From: an uncultured Geobacteraceae bacterium
GTDB lineage: Bacteria > Desulfobacterota > Desulfuromonadia > Geobacterales > Pseudopelobacteraceae
Direction of reading: 5' to 3'
Length of the DNA stretch: 42,982 nt
Assembly: GCA_903958085.1 (NCBI GenBank)
Contig: CAJBRY010000766.1
Coordinates: forward strand, 1-42,982
Part shown: piece after piece, positions 39,657 to 42,982 of the stretch
Numbering within the stretch: the stretch's first letter is position 1
Layout of the letters: every line of letters begins with the position of its first letter
Made by a program: the position numbers and the translations under genes
The notes under the pieces: generated by a model
The model's input: the letters and a program-made list of their open reading frames with translations, nothing else
Told to the model about the DNA's origin: nothing
Databases searched by the model: none

Positions 39657-41491
39657 TGGCTGCAAATCGGACAACTCTCCGTTTTATAACCTGTGGAAGT
39701 GTGGATGACGGCAAGTCAACCTTGATAGGTCGACTGCTGCATGAATCCAGATCTATTTTTGATGATCAGATGTCTGCACTTCAGCAGGATTCGCGCCAGT
39801 ACGGCACTCAAGGGGAACAGATCGACTTCGCTTTACTGGTGGATGGACTTCAGGCTGAGCGTGAGCAGGGGATTACTATTGATGTGGCCTACCGTTTTTT
39901 TGCATCGGAAAAACGGCGGTTTATCGTTGCAGATACTCCTGGCCATGAGCAGTATACGCGCAATATGGCAACGGGCGCTTCTACCGCGGATCTGGCAATA
40001 ATTTTGATTGACGCCCGCAAAGGTGTGTTGACTCAAACGAGACGCCACAGTCGTATTGTTGCAATGATGGGTATTCGTCATATTGTGCTGGCGGTAAATA
40101 AAATGGATCTTGTTGATTTCAGCGAATCTATATTCAACGCAATAGTCGCGGAATTTCATAAATTTACCGAAACCTACGGATTTATGGATGTAGAGGCGAT
40201 TCCTCTTAGTGCTCTTGAAGGAGATAATGTATTCATCCAGAGTTCCCGTACAATCTGGTATTCAGGTCCTACGTTGCTGTCATATCTGGATTCGGTAGAA
40301 ACCGGTTCGACAGAAGTTTGCGGAGCATTCCGTATGCCGGTGCAGTGGGTCAACCGTCCTAATCTAGATTTCCGTGGTTTTTGCGGGCGCGTAGCACAGG
40401 GGGAGGTACGACCTGGTGATGCTGTTCGGGTTTTGCCTTCCGGAGTTGCCAGTAAGGTCAAGGAGGTTATTGTCTGGCAGGGAACTATTAACCGAGCAGG
40501 CATCGGAGAATCCGTTACTCTCACTCTAGTTGATGAAATTGATGTCAGTCGAGGGGACATGATTGTTTCTGCAGATGCTCCTCCGCAGGCGGCAGATCAG
40601 TTTGAAGCGCGCTTGTTATGGATGTCGGAACATCCACTGGTGGCTGGTCGTCCCTATCTGTTCAAACTCCACTCTAAAGAGGTTACGGCAACTGTTTCTT
40701 CGATCAAGTATCGTGAAGACGTGAACAGCGGCGCACACTTGGCAGCCAGGTCGCTAGGTTTGAATGAAATTGGTGTGGTAAATATCAGTTTGAGTCAGGC
40801 TGTTGCATTTGAACCATATTCAGTCAGTCGGATATTGGGCGGGTTTATTCTGATTGATAAACTTTCCTTTGAAACCGTGGGAGCGGGAATGATCGACTTC
40901 GCTCTGCGAAGGTCTACCAATATTCATTGGCAGGCGCTGGAGGTTGATCGTAAGGCGAGAGGCCAAATTAAACACCAAAAGCCTTGCTGTATCTGGTTCA
41001 CTGGTTTATCAGGTTCTGGCAAGTCTACAATAGCAAATATGCTCGAAAAACGACTGCATTCAGAGGGTAAGCACACCTATATTCTGGATGGTGATAATGT
41101 GCGTCACGGCTTGAACCGTGATCTGGGATTCACCGAAGCTGATCGTGTTGAAAATATCAGGAGAATTGGAGAGGTTGCCAGACTGATGGTGGATGCCGGA
41201 TTGATAGTGCTGGTATCTTTTATCTCTCCTTTCAGATCCGAGCGGCAAATGGCACGTGAACTCTTCTCAAAGGATGAATTCATTGAGGTTTTCGTCGACA
41301 CATCACTTGACGTGTGTGAATGTCGCGATCCAAAGGGGCTTTATGCAAAGGCTCGGCGGGGAGAGTTGAAAAATTTCACTGGCATTGACAGCATTTATGA
41401 GCCCCCTCTGCTAGCAGAAGTGCATCTGAAAAGCGGGGTGGAGTCACCCGAAGTATGTATGGAGCATATTGTTGCAATGATGAACAAGTAA
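39656..41491 (+). CDS. cysNC: sulfate adenylyltransferase subunit 1 / APS kinase fusion
   Basis: A 611-residue bifunctional protein. The N-terminal part (1-430) is the CysN GTPase: GSVDDGKST, the switch region with [24 protein letters not shown] and NKMD. The C-terminal part (about 440-611) is APS kinase: Walker [20 protein letters not shown], and [13 protein letters not shown] holding the catalytic serine. It converts sulfate to PAPS together with CysD. The fused form (NodQ/RaxQ-like) is often found with sulfotransferases instead of, or as well as, assimilatory genes; no cysH or cysI lies near. It is the last gene of the cluster. Confidence 0.96.
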   Translation: MAANRTTLRFITCGSVDDGKSTLIGRLLHESRSIFDDQMSALQQDSRQYGTQGEQIDFALLVDGLQAEREQGITIDVAYRFFASEKRRFIVADTPGHEQYTRNMATGASTADLAIILIDARKGVLTQTRRHSRIVAMMGIRHIVLAVNKMDLVDFSESIFNAIVAEFHKFTETYGFMDVEAIPLSALEGDNVFIQSSRTIWYSGPTLLSYLDSVETGSTEVCGAFRMPVQWVNRPNLDFRGFCGRVAQGEVRPGDAVRVLPSGVASKVKEVIVWQGTINRAGIGESVTLTLVDEIDVSRGDMIVSADAPPQAADQFEARLLWMSEHPLVAGRPYLFKLHSKEVTATVSSIKYREDVNSGAHLAARSLGLNEIGVVNISLSQAVAFEPYSVSRILGGFILIDKLSFETVGAGMIDFALRRSTNIHWQALEVDRKARGQIKHQKPCCIWFTGLSGSGKSTIANMLEKRLHSEGKHTYILDGDNVRHGLNRDLGFTEADRVENIRRIGEVARLMVDAGLIVLVSFISPFRSERQMARELFSKDEFIEVFVDTSLDVCECRDPKGLYAKARRGELKNFTGIDSIYEPPLLAEVHLKSGVESPEVCMEHIVAMMNK

Positions 41492-41522
41492 ACTTCTAGA
41501 TTATACGCCTAAATTTTTTTTT

Positions 41523-41540
41523 AAAACAGCCTGTTTTTTT
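41523..41540 (+). terminator. weak terminator after cysNC
   Basis: AAAACA-GCC-TGTTTT followed by a T run (41532-41547 region) can form a short A-T rich hairpin and U-tract. It is weak but in the right place, 32 bases past the stop. Confidence 0.4.
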
Positions 41541-41600
41541 TGTTTTTTAGTGGTAGATTTAAACCACGATGTTGGAAGTAAATCAGTTTGGAGGTTGTTT

Positions 41601-41636
41601 ATGGAAGATACTCCGCCTGAGTGTTACCGGATGTAG
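41601..41636 (+). CDS. candidate 11-residue peptide gene (MEDTPPECYRM)
   Basis: A very short frame with a textbook ribosome binding site, GGAGG at 41590-41594, six bases before ATG. The product would be MEDTPPECYRM: acidic start, one Cys and one Tyr next to each other. A second copy of the DTPPE codons occurs 100 bases later with mainly third-position differences (CCG/CCA, CCT/CCA, GAG/GAA), as expected if the peptide was once under coding selection. A Tyr beside acidic residues close downstream of the PAPS genes invites comparison with sulfated peptides such as RaxX, but there is no leader sequence and no evidence that this is a substrate. It might equally be an RNA element. Confidence 0.33.
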   Translation: MEDTPPECYRM

Positions 41637-41685
41637 GAGGCTGTCGCGCTCCGTTTAAAGTATTAGTTAGGTTGTTAAATTTTTA

Positions 41686-41775
41686 AAGGGGGCGGTTTTT
41701 ATCGCAGATACTCCACCAGAAATTAGCACACATAGTTTGTTGAAATTACTCCGAGGGCAAGTAGGATCGGAATAA
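41686..41775 (+). other. second, degenerate copy of the DTPPE peptide sequence
   Basis: AAGGGGGCGG at 41686-41695 corresponds to the ribosome site of the first copy, and ATC (41701) replaces ATG. The frame continues as ADTPPEISTHSLLKLLRGQ then VGSE and TAA at 41773-41775. No ATG, GTG or TTG start lies upstream in this frame after TAG 41668. It is either started by the rare ATC or is a decayed copy. The rest of the gap 41492-41946 holds no other supported gene. Confidence 0.3.
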
Positions 41776-41812
41776 TCCTTGAAAATGGAGAAAAGAGTTA
41801 TTGAGAAGTGAA

Positions 41813-41839
41813 GCCCACCGAAAATTTTGGTGGGCTTTT
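41813..41839 (+). terminator. rho-independent terminator after the short tandem peptides
   Basis: GCCCACC (41813-41819) pairs with GGTGGGC (41829-41835) across a 9-base loop, followed by TTTTC. It implies that the 41570-41800 sequence is transcribed as a unit ending here, or that it terminates the secretion-sulfation operon. Confidence 0.8.
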
Positions 41840-41946
41840 CATTTTCAAGATCTGAAAATCACCTGGTTTTTGCTCCTTCTTGTGCTGAATAGCATTTTGT
41901 GTTAGGTATGGTTTCATAAATGCAGTCAAAATTTTCGGAGAAATAT

Positions 41947-42474
41947 ATGGTTTCAGAAAGAGAAAAGCGGGATTGTTCCAGCGAAAAAGAGTTTAGCCGG
42001 ACTCTATCAGTTTTGCTCTGGTTGTCCCTGTCTGCCGGTTGGACGGTTTCCACGTTTTCAGTTATTGAAGAGATGTGCATGGTGTCCGCCTGCCGGGATA
42101 CGGCAAGTTTTACAATATTTGGCTTAAACATGGGGTGGTTCGGTGTTGCATACTTCACAACGGTACTGATTGTACTTTGGCGGCGCAAACGAGACCACCG
42201 TCTGGACTGGATTCTCTATGCTCTCGTATTCAGCGGTATTGGAGCAGAATTGCGTTTATTATGGATACAAAAATTTGTCATCGGTGGTTGGTGTCCGCTT
42301 TGTGTAACTATCTGTTGCGCGTTGTTCTTTGCCGGAATGTTTCTGGCAATCGAGATGAAGAGAAGCGTAGAAAAGACAGAAGTGAAGAGTCTTATTGTCA
42401 GATTGTTTTTTGCTGTAGCAATGTCTGCTATCGGTCTCGCAGTTGCGGTTGTTGGGGTTAAAGCGCTGTACTGA
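41947..42474 (+). CDS. vitamin K epoxide reductase (VKOR) family protein
   Basis: VKOR proteins move electrons from a periplasmic disulfide-forming partner to quinone, replacing DsbB in many bacteria. The 175-residue protein has four or more hydrophobic helices, the quinone-side active motif Cys116-Pro-Leu-Cys119 in GGWCPLC, and the outer loop cysteines Cys44 and Cys49 (EEMCMVSACR). The conserved loop FGLNMGWFGVAYF is typical of the family. There is no fused thioredoxin domain, so a separate partner is needed. ATG 41947 has GGAG at 41937-41940; ATG 41920 is in frame but less well served. Confidence 0.87.
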   Translation: MVSEREKRDCSSEKEFSRTLSVLLWLSLSAGWTVSTFSVIEEMCMVSACRDTASFTIFGLNMGWFGVAYFTTVLIVLWRRKRDHRLDWILYALVFSGIGAELRLLWIQKFVIGGWCPLCVTICCALFFAGMFLAIEMKRSVEKTEVKSLIVRLFFAVAMSAIGLAVAVVGVKALY

Positions 42475-42535
42475 ACTCCCTGTTATTTCCTTCCCCTTTT
42501 TGATAGGCACAATTTTCCCTAGATACATTTCCCTC

Positions 42536-42589
42536 TTGACCGAAATTACCCTGCGCGCTACATTTCTTTTTGAGTATATTTTATACTCA
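42536..42589 (+). promoter_or_regulatory. promoter of the GAF gene with a palindrome near its start site
   Basis: TTGACC (42536-42541), 17-base spacer, TACATT (42559-42564). Just downstream, TGAGTATA-TTT-TATACTCA (42571-42589) is a perfect 8-bp inverted repeat at or after the transcription start, possibly an operator or RNA hairpin. Confidence 0.5.
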
Positions 42590-42620
42590 CGCGTGTTTTA
42601 TAAAATCCACGGAGTTAAGA

Positions 42621-42982
42621 ATGCCTATCCCATCGCCTCTTAAAGAATTTCAAACCTCAATTGCTGCCTACGGCAAGGAGAATCTTGGCGAACTGCTGTA
42701 CTCATTGGCTGAAAAAACAAGACAGCTTTCCGGGGGGGATCAAATACGGATCTATCTTGAAGACCTGACTCGCGGGACGCTTACCTGTGCTCACGCTACC
42801 GGCTTGTTTGGCAAAGAGCTTCTTGAGACAACTTTTCCGATCATTTCCAAAGAGACAACTGTTTCGACTGTTTTTGTCAGTCAGTTGCCGAAAGATTTCA
42901 AGCTTTCTGAAGCAGACAAGGATTCCCTTGATAAAGAATCTGCTGCCAGTTTCAAGTTCCGTGCTAGCTACGTGATGCCGGT
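42621..42982 (+). CDS. GAF-domain protein, N-terminal part (runs off the window)
   Basis: An open frame from ATG 42621 (GGAG at 42611-42614) continues to the last base without a stop, giving at least 120 residues. The sequence from about residue 25 resembles a GAF sensor domain: LAEKTRQLSGGDQIRIYLED, then LTCAHATGLFGKELLE and FPIISKETTVSTVFVSQLP. GAF domains bind small ligands such as cyclic nucleotides or haem and are usually joined to an output domain, which lies outside the window. The gene begins a transcription unit of its own. Confidence 0.65.
   Translation, partial: MPIPSPLKEFQTSIAAYGKENLGELLYSLAEKTRQLSGGDQIRIYLEDLTRGTLTCAHATGLFGKELLETTFPIISKETTVSTVFVSQLPKDFKLSEADKDSLDKESAASFKFRASYVMP

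Noticed and set aside
41569-41658. 29-codon frame starting ATG 41569 overlapping the short peptide in another frame
   Set aside because: No Shine-Dalgarno sequence, and the copy-to-copy substitution pattern favours the DTPPE frame.
41570-41800. Riboswitch (cyclic di-GMP, TPP or cobalamin type) before the VKOR gene
   Set aside because: I could not match any known conserved core, and the terminator separates it from the VKOR start by over 100 bases.
1-42982. tRNA, rRNA or insertion sequence with a classical transposase
   Set aside because: None was recognised on either strand; nearly all space is filled by the listed genes.

Overview
The window reads as a stretch of chromosome from a Gram-negative, anaerobic, menaquinone-using bacterium, most likely a member of the Geobacterales/Desulfuromonadales (Geobacter, Trichlorobacter or Pelobacter propionicus-like). 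The clues are the futalosine-route menaquinone gene mqnE, a split methylmalonyl-CoA mutase, PilT beside a PilB-like protein, outer-membrane components (porin, TolC, lipoprotein), and the general gene style. This placement is inference; no rRNA or species marker is present. The window is nearly all coding and is cut inside uvrC on the left and inside a GAF-domain gene on the right.

Layout. 1-3858 (mostly +): the end of uvrC, a divergent miaA, cspA with its own terminator, yggT on the minus strand, a small membrane protein and fabH. 3844-11832 (all minus): one long tightly packed run, transcribed trhP-like, dnaB, a PilB-like pseudo-ATPase, pilT, moaC, mqnE and an unassigned methyltransferase, with stop/start overlaps at moaC/mqnE and mqnE/methyltransferase. 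11936-20115 (+): a lipoprotein with TPR-like repeats and a LysM protein ending in a UUCG terminator, then dprA-topA-trmFO, then a two-cluster Fe-S/CCG protein. 20189-28226 (+): an XRE-cupin regulator, a two-gene biotin-dependent acyl-CoA carboxylase, the catalytic subunit of methylmalonyl-CoA mutase and methylmalonyl-CoA epimerase, together a propionyl-CoA to succinyl-CoA module. 28302-30027: a porin with a strong promoter, a long leader and a strong terminator. 30278-41491 (+): glycosyltransferase, TPR-sulfotransferase, TolC, ABC exporter, HlyD adaptor, CysD and CysNC. 41492-42982: short tandem peptide-like sequences, a VKOR-family disulfide enzyme and the start of a GAF protein.

Two things stand out. 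First, 30278-41491 joins a sulfotransferase, a complete type I secretion trans-envelope channel, and the ATP sulfurylase/APS kinase that make its donor PAPS. That is the same parts list as the Xanthomonas rax system (RaxST, RaxA, RaxB, RaxC, RaxP, RaxQ), but with a giant TPR-sulfotransferase, a peptidase-dead exporter and an added glycosyltransferase. It suggests a sulfated, possibly glycosylated, secreted surface product whose gene lies elsewhere. Second, four palindromic elements built from an 8-bp periodic arm (CACRGAGR) sit in gaps between same-direction genes from 17282 to 27813. One of them encloses a complete GxxExxY-type PD-(D/E)XK nuclease-like gene whose ribosome binding site is provided by the arm itself. 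This looks like a full-length element with its non-coding relatives, and it interrupts the propionate gene set twice.

Other oddities are a PilB/GspE-like protein that has lost its Walker A motif, a DnaB helicase with a C-x2-C-x6-C-x3-H insert, a biotin carboxylase with about 60 extra residues, and a porin leader with competing inverted repeats.
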